DNA of 64,000 bases from PNNG01 sp046291695 (lineage in GTDB: Bacteria > Bacteroidota > Bacteroidia > UBA7662), in assembly GCA_046291695.1 (NCBI GenBank), contig JBKBSO010000007.1, positions 1 through 64,000 of the forward strand, written 5' to 3'. Position 1 is the first letter of the stretch; each line of letters begins with the position of its first letter. Below the pieces are notes generated by a model, which saw nothing but the letters and a program-made list of their open reading frames with translations, searched no databases and was not told the DNA's origin. Below, piece by piece: positions 26,034-34,964 of the stretch. Made by a program: the position numbers and the translations under genes.

Positions 26034-26577
26034 AAGATTCGGCTGGGAGTTGTTCTTTTTGGTGATGGGTAAGTTTGCCTTCGAGCAGGAGGTTACCTTT
26101 AGCGCTTACTACCTTCCAGCTTAATAATGTGCCATTTTCGGGTAAAACCCCCCAATACTCACCCTGAACCGGGGCTATAAACTGGTTATATGCCACATCG
26201 AGCTCAGTGGTGTACCAGCCACTGAGAACGCTACCATCGGAAAGCGTATAGCTCAATTCTTTGGCTTTCAAGCCGCTGATGATTTTGTGGCCACTCAGCT
26301 TTTTAAATTCCGGGAGCACTACTGGCTGTACGCGGCTTTGGCTGGGTTGGTATTCACCCTCCCCCCATGCGGTTAATTCGCCACCGGCTTGAAGTACATA
26401 ATGCAATGCAACGGCTTCCTTACGATGAATATGTGCTTTGTCGGATGCCATTCCGATGATTACTTCGGTAGCCTTACCCTGCCATTTCTGTTCGTAAAAC
26501 AACCAGCCTTCGAAGGCTTGAGCGAAAAGCGAGCCACTCAGCAAACTGAGCAAGGCTGTTACCAAATACAGCTTCAT
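26020..26577 (-). CDS. Secreted protein of unknown function (DUF4412-like)
   Basis: A 185-residue protein with a signal peptide ending at GSLFAQA (about residue 20). The mature protein is beta-rich (FEGWLFYEQKW, KELSYTLSDG, LDVAYNQF), resembling DUF4412-type periplasmic proteins that start with F-x-G-x-I-x-Y. No catalytic motif is evident. Its 3' end overlaps that of mce by 14 bp in convergent orientation. The name is tentative. Confidence 0.6.
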   Translation of the reverse strand: MKLYLVTALLSLLSGSLFAQAFEGWLFYEQKWQGKATEVIIGMASDKAHIHRKEAVALHYVLQAGGELTAWGEGEYQPSQSRVQPVVLPEFKKLSGHKIISGLKAKELSYTLSDGSVLSGWYTTELDVAYNQFIAPVQGEYWGVLPENGTLLSWKVVSAKGNLLLEGKLTHHQKEQLPAESFSFR

Positions 26578-26627
26578 CTTAAATCAACTTAATTTAGCTA
26601 ATTTCAGGCTTTGCTTTGGAAAAAGCA

Positions 26628-26655
26628 AATAAAACTTCAGCCTGATAATCAGGCT
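26628..26655 (-). terminator. Rho-independent terminator after kbl
   Basis: AGCCTGA/TCAGGCT (26639-26645 and 26649-26655) with a 3-nt loop is followed, on the minus strand, by a T-rich stretch (AAGTTTTATTT). It lies 6 bp beyond the kbl stop codon. Confidence 0.7.
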
Positions 26656-26660
26656 ATCGC

Positions 26661-27860
26661 TTAAGAAATGACGCCTAACTTTTTACCCACTGTAGTAAAC
26701 GCAGCAATGGCCTTGTCGAGGTGTTCTTTTGTATGGGCTGCCGAAAGCTGAACCCTGATTCGTGCTTGCTCTTTAGGCACTACCGGGAAAAAAAAGCCAA
26801 TCACGTAGATACCTTCTTTGAGCAACTCATCGGCCATTACCTGGCTTAACTTTGCGTCGTAGAGCATGATGGGGACAATAGCAGCAGCGCCGTCTTTGAT
26901 GTCAAACCCAGCCTCTACTATTCCCTTTTTGAAGTACTTCACATTGGCTTCCAAGCGATCGCGCAATTCGGTGCTTTCGTCGAGCATTTTAAAGACTTCC
27001 AACGAGGCGCCCACTATAGCCGGCGCCAGAGAATTGCTAAAAAGGTAGGGGCGTGAGCGCTGGCGCAACATATCGATAATTGCCTGACGACCCGTGGTAT
27101 ATCCCCCCATCGCGCCCCCCAATGCTTTGCCCAGGGTACCGGTAATGATGTCGATTTTACCCATTACGCCGCAAAGCTCCGGCGTACCTCGACCAGTATT
27201 TCCGAGGAAACCTGCTGCGTGACATTCGTCAATCATGGTCAGCGCATCATATTTTTCGGCCAAGGCAACAACTTTATCGAGCTGTGCAACATAGCCATCC
27301 ATGCTGAAGACACCATCCGTAACAATAATAATATTTCGTGCATTTTCGGCCCGGGCCTGCTGCAATTGCTTTTCTAGATCCGCCATATCATTGTTTTGAT
27401 AGCGATAGCGTCGGGCCTTGCACAGGCGCACCCCATCAATGATGGAAGCATGGTTCAGGCTGTCGCTGATGATGGCATCCTGATCATTAAAAAGCGGCTC
27501 AAAAACACCACCATTTGCGTCGAATGCAGCAGCATATAAAATGGTATCGTCGGTTTGGTAGAAGCTGGCTATCGCCTGCTCCAGCTCTTTGTGAATGTCT
27601 TGGGTTCCGCAGATAAATCGTACGCTACTCATGCCAAATCCATGGCTGTCGAGGGTGCGTTTGGCCGCTTCAATAATGCGCGGATGATTCGACAAACCCA
27701 GGTAGTTATTGGCGCAAAAATTCAATACTGTTTCGCCTGTATTGAGGGTTATTTCGGCATCCTGAGCGGAAGTAATGATGCGTTCTCTTTTATATAAACC
27801 TGCCGCATCTATAGCTGCAAGTTCCTGATCGAGTATGGGTTTGAGCGAATCTTGGTACAT
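26661..27860 (-). CDS. kbl: Glycine C-acetyltransferase (2-amino-3-ketobutyrate CoA ligase)
   Basis: A 399-residue PLP enzyme of the alpha-oxoamine synthase family. Kbl cleaves 2-amino-3-oxobutyrate with CoA to glycine and acetyl-CoA, the second step of threonine breakdown. Key features are NNYLGLSNHPR, the substrate loop SSVRFICGTQDIHK that marks Kbl, DECHAAGFLG, and the PLP lysine in TGTLGKALGGAMGG. Length equals E. coli Kbl (398). The threonine dehydrogenase partner is not in the window, so in this phylum it could also be fed by another route. A terminator follows. Confidence 0.94.
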   Translation of the reverse strand: MYQDSLKPILDQELAAIDAAGLYKRERIITSAQDAEITLNTGETVLNFCANNYLGLSNHPRIIEAAKRTLDSHGFGMSSVRFICGTQDIHKELEQAIASFYQTDDTILYAAAFDANGGVFEPLFNDQDAIISDSLNHASIIDGVRLCKARRYRYQNNDMADLEKQLQQARAENARNIIIVTDGVFSMDGYVAQLDKVVALAEKYDALTMIDECHAAGFLGNTGRGTPELCGVMGKIDIITGTLGKALGGAMGGYTTGRQAIIDMLRQRSRPYLFSNSLAPAIVGASLEVFKMLDESTELRDRLEANVKYFKKGIVEAGFDIKDGAAAIVPIMLYDAKLSQVMADELLKEGIYVIGFFFPVVPKEQARIRVQLSAAHTKEHLDKAIAAFTTVGKKLGVIS

Positions 27861-28002
27861 CGGTTACAAATTTGGGCGTAAAGGTACAGGTTTTAATATA
27901 ATGCCCCAGCATTTGAATCCACCAGCCCTGCACATTAGGGCATATTTCAATCGTGCTTTTCAACATCAGTCTTTATCTTTACGCACTTTAAACAATAACC
28001 GT

Positions 28003-29319
28003 ATGAAAATTGCAGTGGTAGGTACCGGCTATGTTGGTTTGGTAACCGGAACCTGTTTCGCCGAAGTAGGCATTGATGTAGTATGTATCGACATTGATCA
28101 GAAGAAAATCGACAATCTCCACAAGGGTATTATGCCCATATATGAGCCTGGTTTAGAGGAGATGGTATTGCGTAATGTTGAAAAGGGGCGCTTACATTTC
28201 AGTACCCATTTAGGAGAAGCCATTCAGGGCGCCGAGGTAGCCTTTATTGCCGTAGGAACTCCTCCGGGCGAAGATGGCAGTGCCGACTTGAAATACGTTT
28301 TGGGTGTAGCCCGCGAAATAGGTGAAAACATGAACAACTACATGGTGGTAGTTACCAAGTCCACTGTTCCAGTTGGCACCAGTGCCAAGGTGCAAAATGC
28401 GGTGGCCGACGCCTTGGCCGCTCGTGGCAAAAGCATCCCATACGATGTTGCTTCCAATCCCGAATTTTTAAAAGAAGGCGCGGCCATTGAAGATTTCCTT
28501 AAACCCGACCGCATTGTGGTGGGCACTTCGAGCAAACAAGCCGAAGAAACCATTGGCAAGCTTTACAAGCCGTTCACCCTCAATGGACATCCGGTCATTT
28601 ATATGGACATTCCATCGGCGGAAATGACCAAATATGCCGCCAACGCCATGTTGGCCACCAAAATCAGCTTCATGAACGACATCGCCAATTTATGTGAAAT
28701 TATGGGTGCCGATGTAAATCTGGTTCGCAAAGGCATTGGCAGTGACCCGCGCATTGGCAATAAATTTATATATCCTGGGGTTGGTTATGGCGGAAGCTGC
28801 TTTCCTAAGGATGTCAAGGCCTTGGTGCGCACCGCCCGTGAGCACGGACATGAAATGCGCATACTCGAGGCAGTTGAAGACGTAAACGACGATCAGAAGC
28901 TCGTGTTGTCGAACAAAGTGGTTCGACATTTTGGTGAAAACCTCAGTGGAAAAGTCTTTGGTGTATGGGGCTTAAGTTTCAAGCCTAAAACCGACGATAT
29001 GCGGGAAGCTCCATCGGTAGTTATCATCAATGAATTACTCAAACGTGGGGCACAGGTAAGAGCCTACGACCCGGTAGCTATGGACGAAGCCAAGCACCAG
29101 TTGCACGACACCATTCATTATGCACAAGATCCTTATGATGCCCTCTTAAACGTGGATGCACTATTGCTGATTACCGAATGGCCTGAATTTCGTATGCCAG
29201 ATTTTGACGTCATGAAAAAACTCATGAAAGACCATGTAATATTTGATGGACGCAACCAGTACGATCGGCACGAGCTACGGGAAATGGGCTTTGCGTACTA
29301 TGGCATCGGCCTTAAATAA
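28003..29319 (+). CDS. ugd: UDP-glucose 6-dehydrogenase
   Basis: A 438-residue enzyme that oxidises UDP-glucose to UDP-glucuronate with two NAD+. The Rossmann start VVGTGYVGLVTGTC is at residues 4-17, the catalytic cysteine is in GYGGSCFPKD, and the C-terminal UDP-binding domain has FKPKTDDMREAPS. The ATG at 28003 gives the family's M-K-I-A-V-V-G start; the open frame extends upstream without support. A TATCTTTA near-consensus -7 box is at 27974-27981. A long hairpin follows. It would feed exopolysaccharide or LPS sugar synthesis; no other sugar genes are adjacent. Confidence 0.93.
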   Translation: MKIAVVGTGYVGLVTGTCFAEVGIDVVCIDIDQKKIDNLHKGIMPIYEPGLEEMVLRNVEKGRLHFSTHLGEAIQGAEVAFIAVGTPPGEDGSADLKYVLGVAREIGENMNNYMVVVTKSTVPVGTSAKVQNAVADALAARGKSIPYDVASNPEFLKEGAAIEDFLKPDRIVVGTSSKQAEETIGKLYKPFTLNGHPVIYMDIPSAEMTKYAANAMLATKISFMNDIANLCEIMGADVNLVRKGIGSDPRIGNKFIYPGVGYGGSCFPKDVKALVRTAREHGHEMRILEAVEDVNDDQKLVLSNKVVRHFGENLSGKVFGVWGLSFKPKTDDMREAPSVVIINELLKRGAQVRAYDPVAMDEAKHQLHDTIHYAQDPYDALLNVDALLLITEWPEFRMPDFDVMKKLMKDHVIFDGRNQYDRHELREMGFAYYGIGLK

Positions 29320-29342
29320 CACTTTATTCAACTTAAAAGCTT

Positions 29343-29388
29343 ACAATAATCTGACGGCATAAACTGGTTTAAGCCGTCGGATTATTGT
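29343..29388 (+). terminator. Long-stem hairpin after ugd
   Basis: Sixteen bases at 29343-29358 pair with 29373-29388 (one T-G wobble), around a 14-nt loop with a GACGGC/GCCGTC core. TTTATT follows. It is likely the ugd terminator and lies 20 bp before the next gene. Confidence 0.75.
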
Positions 29389-29407
29389 TTATTCGTACAA
29401 AATTAGC

Positions 29408-29959
29408 ATGATGCAAAATTTCAGTTGTAAAAAATTGATGGGTATAAGCCTGGTAGTGGTGATGTTGTTTGCCGGTTGCGGCGAAAAAAAGACTTCAGAA
29501 TTATCGGACTACGAAGCCTTAACCTTTCGCATTGATAGTCTGGAATCCATGCTGTTAAATGATTCACTGGAAGTTAGCGATGCTACGGCAAGTGCGGTGA
29601 TCAAAGCTTACCTCAAATTTGCCGATACCTGGCCAACAGACAGTAGTTCGGTAGATTACTTGTTCAAGGCGGCCGACGTGATGCGCGGCATGTACCGGAT
29701 TCAGGATGCGGTACAAACGCTCGATTTGGTGGTAAAACGTTATCCTGAAAGCGAGAAAGCGCCATCGGCATTGTTCTATGCAGGCTTTATCTTACATACA
29801 GATGCCGATCAAAACAATATGGCCATCGAATATTTCGAACGATTGATTGAAGAATTCCCAAACCATCCCTTATCGGATGATGCCCGGAATTTAATGCCAT
29901 TGCTCTATATGAGCGAAGAGCAATTGATGGATTTTTTGAGCCGGAATCAAGAAAGCTGA
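29408..29959 (+). CDS. TPR-like lipoprotein
   Basis: A 183-residue lipoprotein: lipobox LFAGC at about residue 23, then helical hairpins with TPR-like spacing (VDYLFKAADVMRGM, AVQTLDLVVKRYPESEKAPSALF, AIEYFERLIEEFPNHPLSDDA). This resembles the helix pairs of YbgF/BamD-type outer-membrane-associated lipoproteins, where the P-E/N-H-P turns end each repeat. It probably mediates protein contacts at the envelope. The gene is convergent with cdaA, with 8 bp between the stop codons. Confidence 0.75.
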   Translation: MMQNFSCKKLMGISLVVVMLFAGCGEKKTSELSDYEALTFRIDSLESMLLNDSLEVSDATASAVIKAYLKFADTWPTDSSSVDYLFKAADVMRGMYRIQDAVQTLDLVVKRYPESEKAPSALFYAGFILHTDADQNNMAIEYFERLIEEFPNHPLSDDARNLMPLLYMSEEQLMDFLSRNQES

Positions 29960-29967
29960 ATCGAACG

Positions 29968-30756
29968 TCAAAAAAGCAACGCTTGTAAGCGGTTAAATAG
30001 CAGCTCTGCCTGCTCGAAGGATTCGAGTTTGCCGTTCACCGCCACAGAGACCTTTCCGGTTTGTTCCGATACAACCAGCACTACCGCATCGCTATGTTCC
30101 GAAATGCCCAAGGCAGAGCGATGGCGCATGCCAAGGTCGTCGGGTATCTCGGTGTTTTCGGAAATCGGCAATACACACGCAGCTGCTTTAACCCGGTTAT
30201 TGGCAATAATCACGGCCCCATCATGCAGCGGACTGGTTTTATTGAAGATACTTTCTAGCAGGCGATTTCCGGGTAGTGCATCCAGGATTTCGCCTGTATT
30301 GGCAAAAAATTGCAATTCTGAGGTGCGGGCAAAAACAACCAGCATGCCGGTTCGGGCTTTACTCAATTGAAAGGCCAAATGCGCGAGATCGTGCAACCAT
30401 CCTCGGTTTTCTTCGTCGGATTCACCCTCCTTCAAAAATAGTTTTCGCAGCCAGCTGTTTTTTTTATGTCCTGTATTTTTACCTATAAGCAATAAGAAGC
30501 GTCGTATTTCGGGTTGAAAGAGAATGATCAGGGAGATCACCCCTACACCAATAAACTGCCCCAAGATGCGGGCAAGCAGCCGAAGCTCCAGGGCATCAAC
30601 GGCCAGATAAACCAGGTAAAAAAGCATCAAACCCAATAGTATATTGGCGGCCAAACTGCCCTTTACCAGCTTGTAAAGTTGATAAAGCAACAGACTTACC
30701 AAGAGCAGGTCGATGGCGTCCCGTAACAGCACAATATCAAATCCCAATTCAGGCAT
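29968..30756 (-). CDS. cdaA: Diadenylate cyclase
   Basis: A 262-residue membrane-bound enzyme that joins two ATP into cyclic di-AMP. Three hydrophobic segments occupy about residues 8-85; the DAC (DisA_N) domain follows with the catalytic DGA motif (SPLHDGAVIIANN) and the RHR motif (GMRHRSALGISEHSD). It overlaps folP by 8 bp, an arrangement I know from other Bacteroidota. c-di-AMP usually controls osmolyte and potassium balance and cell-wall homeostasis. Confidence 0.94.
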   Translation of the reverse strand: MPELGFDIVLLRDAIDLLLVSLLLYQLYKLVKGSLAANILLGLMLFYLVYLAVDALELRLLARILGQFIGVGVISLIILFQPEIRRFLLLIGKNTGHKKNSWLRKLFLKEGESDEENRGWLHDLAHLAFQLSKARTGMLVVFARTSELQFFANTGEILDALPGNRLLESIFNKTSPLHDGAVIIANNRVKAAACVLPISENTEIPDDLGMRHRSALGISEHSDAVVLVVSEQTGKVSVAVNGKLESFEQAELLFNRLQALLF

Positions 30757-31606
30757 AGATGGTTTTTTCCCAGAGTTGAATGGCTTCTACGGCCGGTTGA
30801 ACATCATGAACCCGCAAGATACGCGCTCCTTGGCTCAAAGCGATGGTATTTAGCACTGTGGTTCCATTAAGCGCTTCTTCGGGGGTGCTTTTCAAACTTT
30901 TATAAATCATCGACTTTCTCGAAAAACCTACCAAAACCGGATAGCCTAAGGCGCATAATTCATTAAGTTGATGCAAAAGTTTGAAATTATGCTCATTGGT
31001 TTTAGCAAAACCGAAACCCGGGTCGAGGATGAGGTCTGTAACCCCAAGCTGATGTAATTGATTGAGCTTGTTATGTAATTCCTGCATCAGTTCCACCATC
31101 AGATTTTCGTAGCTTGCATGTTGTTGCATGGTTGCAGGCGTACCACGCATATGCATCAATACATAGGGCAATTTTAGCTGTGCCATGGTGCTAAACATGT
31201 CCTCATCGAGCGCACCACCCGACACATCATTAATCATTGCGGCTCCCGAAGCTGCAGCCAGCTTGGCTACATCCGCCCGATAGGTATCGGCAGACAGGTA
31301 GGCCAAAGGAAAAGCTTGGTGTACTGCTTCCATGGCAGGTAGCAAGCGGTCGATTTCTTCATTTGCACTTATGGCTTCGGCACCTGGTCTCGTACTCATT
31401 GCCCCCATATCCAAAATGAATGCTCCATCTGCAAGCATTTTTCCGGCACGATCAACCACTTCTTGGGTCGTAATAACACGGCTTCCGGCATAAAATGAGT
31501 CGGGCGTAATGTTTAATATGCCCATTACCACCGGCCGACTTAAATCTATGAGTGTATCATTCAGTCGGATAGTTATTTTTGCAGGAAAGAAAGTATCTTT
31601 AAACAT
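30749..31606 (-). CDS. folP: Dihydropteroate synthase
   Basis: A 285-residue TIM-barrel enzyme that joins pterin pyrophosphate and p-aminobenzoate in folate synthesis. Motifs in order: GILNITPDSFYAGS (signature 1), DMGAMSTRPGAEAIS (signature 2, usually GAESTRPG, here GAMSTRPG), MINDVSGG, LILDPGFGFAKT, VGFSRKSMI and RVHDVQPAVEA. The E-to-M change in signature 2 is a small oddity. It is first in a folP-cdaA unit; a TATTTTCG near-consensus box lies about 30 nt upstream, back to back with the DUF1599 gene. Confidence 0.95.
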   Translation of the reverse strand: MFKDTFFPAKITIRLNDTLIDLSRPVVMGILNITPDSFYAGSRVITTQEVVDRAGKMLADGAFILDMGAMSTRPGAEAISANEEIDRLLPAMEAVHQAFPLAYLSADTYRADVAKLAAASGAAMINDVSGGALDEDMFSTMAQLKLPYVLMHMRGTPATMQQHASYENLMVELMQELHNKLNQLHQLGVTDLILDPGFGFAKTNEHNFKLLHQLNELCALGYPVLVGFSRKSMIYKSLKSTPEEALNGTTVLNTIALSQGARILRVHDVQPAVEAIQLWEKTIYA

Positions 31607-31652
31607 TCAATTTTGGCCTTTAAAGCATGCGCCGAAAATAAACCTTTTCACC

Positions 31653-32198
31653 TTGAATACCGATACCGCAGCAGCCTTTGATCAAATTTTTAACGAGTGT
31701 CGTTCACTATTCGAAAAAAAAACCCGCGATTATGGCACTGCCTGGCGCATCCTACGAACCCCTTCGCTCACCGACCAAATTTATATCAAGGCGGCACGAA
31801 TCAGGAGCATTGAGGAAAAAGGAACACAAAAAGTAGCGGATCGGGTGCGAGACGAATACGTCGGCATGATCAACTATTGTATCATGGCGCTCATTCAGCT
31901 ACAATCTACCACCGAATTGCCTGAAGAGCTGGGGTTAACGGAGGCTTTAAAACGGTATGACGAGCAACGCGATTTAACAAGGTCGCTGTTGCTTGATAAA
32001 AATCACGATTATGGTGAAGCTTGGCGCGATATGCGGATAAGCTCGTTTACCGACCTCATTCTTATGAAACTATTGCGCATCAAACAAATTGAAGATAATG
32101 CCGGTAAAACCTTGGTTTCGGAAGGAGCCGATGCGGGTTATCGGGATATCATCAACTATTCAGTATTTGCACTCATTAAAAGTATGCCTGCCTTATGA
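31653..32198 (+). CDS. DUF1599 (nucleotide modification-associated domain 1) protein
   Basis: About 181 residues with two copies of the same roughly 75-residue unit: KKTRDYGTAWRILRTPSLTDQI with RSIEEKG, then DKNHDYGEAWRDMRISSFTDLI with KQIEDNAG, each ending in INY-x-(I/V)-x-ALI. This is the DUF1599 family; its function is unproven. No suitable ATG exists at the family start, so TTG at 31653 is proposed; an ATG at 31509 would run antisense through the folP start. It overlaps the next gene by 4 bp. Confidence 0.8.
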   Translation: MNTDTAAAFDQIFNECRSLFEKKTRDYGTAWRILRTPSLTDQIYIKAARIRSIEEKGTQKVADRVRDEYVGMINYCIMALIQLQSTTELPEELGLTEALKRYDEQRDLTRSLLLDKNHDYGEAWRDMRISSFTDLILMKLLRIKQIEDNAGKTLVSEGADAGYRDIINYSVFALIKSMPAL

Positions 32199-33301
32199 CC
32201 ATTATCATCCGCTTACTTACTGGAGCATTATTTATTTTTTCGGGCTTCATCAAAGCCAATGACCCAATGGGTTTTGGCTATAAACTTGAAGAATATTTTG
32301 GTGTTTTTGGCATCAGCTCGCTGAATCCTGCTGCTACTTTTATAGCTACATTCATCTGCGTATTTGAAATGGGACTTGGCCTGGCCCTGCTCATTGGCTG
32401 GCGCCGGATGCTCACGCTGTGGCTATTGCTACTCATGATTGTATTTTTCACCTTTCTCACCTTTTATTCAGCTTGGTTCAACGTGGTAACCGATTGCGGG
32501 TGTTTTGGCGATTTTCTGAAACTTACTCCCTGGGAGTCGTTTACCAAAGACATGGTATTGCTACTCATGATTGGCTGGCTATTTTTCCGTAGAAACCATT
32601 TTGCAGCCATTTGGAGCAATGATATTCGCAACCGCTTGATGATTGCTTTTGTAGCGAGCAGTACCCTATTTAGCGCGTACACTTGGGCCTATTTACCCGT
32701 CATCGACTTCCGACCCTATGCCATCGGTAAAAACATCATGGAAGGCATGCAAATTCCTGAGGGTGCTCCATTAGATGAATATGAAGACAGCTGGTTTTAT
32801 CGGGTAAATGGCGAGGTGCAAAAATTTAGCACCGACCAAGCCCCATGGAATATTGAAGGCGCCGAATTTGTGGATCGTAAAACAGTTCTAGTGAAAAAAG
32901 GCTACAGTGCACCCGTACACGATTTCACCATATTCGATCTCGAAGGCAACGATTATACAGAAGACTTCCTAATGGCTGAGAAATGCATCTTTATTGTAGC
33001 CTATGATCTTAAAAAATCGCGTAAGGATGCTTGGAAAGAGTTGGAAAGTATAGTAAAATGGGCTGATGTACAACAGCTGCGCGTGGCCTTTTTAACAGCC
33101 AGCACAACTACTCAAATCCAAGATTTCCAACAAACATATGGAACTACATGGCCACTTTACATTACCGATGGCACCACCTTAAAAACCATCGTTCGGTCGA
33201 ATCCGGGTTTAGTTGCCTTAAAGTCAGGTACAGTAATCAATAAATGGCCCGCGCGTTCATTGCCGAGTTTACAGCAACTCGACCAATTATTTAACGAGTA
33301 A
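32195..33301 (+). CDS. DoxX-like/BT_3928 family membrane protein
   Basis: A 368-residue protein. The first 170 residues contain four to five membrane helices of the DoxX/MauE type, with FSGFIKANDPMGFGYKLEEYF at the start and the cysteine pair DCGCFGDF after the third helix. Residues about 180-368 are soluble and look like a distant thioredoxin-like fold (KCIFIVAYDLKKS, WPLYITDGTTLKTIVRSNPGL) but without a CxxC. This corresponds to the BT_3928 family. A redox or quinone-linked role is possible. It overlaps DUF1599 by 4 bp and precedes the permease gene by 16 bp. Confidence 0.82.
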   Translation: MTIIIRLLTGALFIFSGFIKANDPMGFGYKLEEYFGVFGISSLNPAATFIATFICVFEMGLGLALLIGWRRMLTLWLLLLMIVFFTFLTFYSAWFNVVTDCGCFGDFLKLTPWESFTKDMVLLLMIGWLFFRRNHFAAIWSNDIRNRLMIAFVASSTLFSAYTWAYLPVIDFRPYAIGKNIMEGMQIPEGAPLDEYEDSWFYRVNGEVQKFSTDQAPWNIEGAEFVDRKTVLVKKGYSAPVHDFTIFDLEGNDYTEDFLMAEKCIFIVAYDLKKSRKDAWKELESIVKWADVQQLRVAFLTASTTTQIQDFQQTYGTTWPLYITDGTTLKTIVRSNPGLVALKSGTVINKWPARSLPSLQQLDQLFNE

Positions 33302-33317
33302 AAAGGCTGAAGCAGAC

Positions 33318-34373
33318 ATGTTAAGTTACCTCCTCAAGCGTTTGTTAAATGGCTTTTTTGTGCTGTTTGGGGTAGTGAGTGTGGTCTTTTTTCTTTTCAA
33401 CGTATTACCCGGCGATGCCGCACAGATGACCCTGGGTCAGCGCAGCGACATCAGCTCTGTAGAAGCAGTTAACCGCGAATTGGGACTCGATAAACCGCTG
33501 TATCAACAGTACTTTATTTACCTAAACGACCTTTCGATCCTTAGCCTGCATGAAGCTACCGAAGAAAATCGTGAAAAATATCAATACCGGGGGCTTTTTA
33601 ACCTGGGTGAATACACCTTGGTTCTTAAACCACCTTACCTTCGTCGGTCGTACCAAAGCAGGCAAACGGTTAATCAAATCATTGTTGCTGCCGTTCCAGG
33701 AACAGCCGTTTTGGCCTTGGCGGCTATGGTTATTGCCACTTTTTTCGGGCTCCTCCTGGGCGGATTGGCAGCCTTGTTTGCCCATAGTTGGATTGATAGA
33801 ACAGCCGTAAGCCTTTCCATCATTGGCATTTCGGCTCCGAGCTACTTTGCCAGTATTTTAGTTGCCTACCTTTTTGGCTTTGTTTGGCAATCATTCACCG
33901 GTTTATCTATGACGGGTAGCTTGTTTGTGGTAGACCCCTTCGAAGGCCGTCGGCTAGCGCTTCAAAACCTTATTCTTCCTGCGGTAACCCTTGGCATTAG
34001 GCCTTTGGCTATCATTGTGCAACTTAGTCGAAATACCTTTCTCGAAGTGCTAGGACAGGACTATGTTCGAACTGCACGCGCCAAAGGACTGAGCGAGTGG
34101 CAAGTAATGCGCCGACATGTATTGCGCAATGCACTCGGGCCGGTGATTACCGCGGTTTCTGGTTGGTTTGCTTCACTCTTAGCAGGTGCTGTATTTGTAG
34201 AGTATATCTTTGGCTGGAAAGGTTTGGGTAAGGTTACGGTAGATGCCCTCATGAAGTTTGATTTACCCGTGGTAATGGGTGCCGTACTATTTATTGCGCT
34301 GGCATTTATCGTCATAAATATTTTGGTTGATTTGGCCTATGCCTGGCTCGACCCCCGAATCCGATTACAATGA
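33318..34373 (+). CDS. OppB/DppB-like ABC transporter permease
   Basis: A 351-residue permease with six membrane segments. The N-terminus LLKRLLNGFFVLFGVVSVVFFLFN and LPGDAA are typical of OppB/DppB. The EAA loop, the contact to the ATPase, is DYVRTARAKGLSEWQVMRRHVLRNALGP (here from about residue 252). The periplasmic loop after TM1 is longer than usual and includes the charged EENREKYQYRG segment. No second permease, ATPase or binding-protein gene is adjacent, so partners must be encoded elsewhere. It overlaps aroK by 4 bp. Confidence 0.9.
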   Translation: MLSYLLKRLLNGFFVLFGVVSVVFFLFNVLPGDAAQMTLGQRSDISSVEAVNRELGLDKPLYQQYFIYLNDLSILSLHEATEENREKYQYRGLFNLGEYTLVLKPPYLRRSYQSRQTVNQIIVAAVPGTAVLALAAMVIATFFGLLLGGLAALFAHSWIDRTAVSLSIIGISAPSYFASILVAYLFGFVWQSFTGLSMTGSLFVVDPFEGRRLALQNLILPAVTLGIRPLAIIVQLSRNTFLEVLGQDYVRTARAKGLSEWQVMRRHVLRNALGPVITAVSGWFASLLAGAVFVEYIFGWKGLGKVTVDALMKFDLPVVMGAVLFIALAFIVINILVDLAYAWLDPRIRLQ

Positions 34374-34864
34374 ACAGAATTTACCTTGTTGGACTTCCCG
34401 GCGTTGGGAAAAGTACCAGCGGTAAACGCTTTGCAAAAAAACTGGGCTGGGGCTACGCCGATTTGGATAAGCTGGTAGCCATAAGGGCTGGTATGAAAAT
34501 TCCGCAGCTATTTGAAGCAAAAGGTGAAGCCTATTTCCGGGAGCTTGAACAAGAAGTCCTACACGAAACCAAACAGAGTAATTTTATTGTTATTGGCTGC
34601 GGTGGCGGCACGGCAGCCTGGTTCAACAATATGGCATGGATGCTTCAACATGGTCGGGTTATTTGGCTCAACATTAAGCTGGAAGAACTCACCCGGAGGC
34701 TTACCATAAGTGTGAACGATCGACCGATGTTTCCAGATCGTGAGCCGGAGCTAATCCAACAGAAATTGAGCGCGCTGCTTGAAGTCCGCAAACCATATTA
34801 CGAACAGGCACATATAGAGGTGAAAAGCGAAACCGAATTATTAAGTTTGAGTGTTTTGCCGTAA
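34370..34864 (+). CDS. aroK: Shikimate kinase
   Basis: A 164-residue P-loop kinase that phosphorylates shikimate in the chorismate pathway. It has Walker A GLPGVGKST, the shikimate-binding DLDKLV aspartates, the F-x-x-K-G-E-x-Y-F-R-E-L-E arginine, the GGGTA loop, the LID arginine in NDRPMF, and R-x-P-Y-Y-E near the end. Full length. The first gene residues overlap the OppB-like gene by 4 bp; the next gene begins 100 bp later. Confidence 0.95.
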   Translation: MNRIYLVGLPGVGKSTSGKRFAKKLGWGYADLDKLVAIRAGMKIPQLFEAKGEAYFRELEQEVLHETKQSNFIVIGCGGGTAAWFNNMAWMLQHGRVIWLNIKLEELTRRLTISVNDRPMFPDREPELIQQKLSALLEVRKPYYEQAHIEVKSETELLSLSVLP

Positions 34865-34964
34865 AAAATCACGGCCATTAAAGGCAATGTCCGACAACAG
34901 AGGCTTAACAAGCACGTAAAGTCCACTTCACAACTGCTGGCGTATTTTGTAAAAACCGCGAAAA

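Noticed and set aside
34865..34964. 100-bp gap after aroK as a possible small RNA
   Set aside because: No hairpin with T-run and no exact -7 box beyond that serving the next gene.
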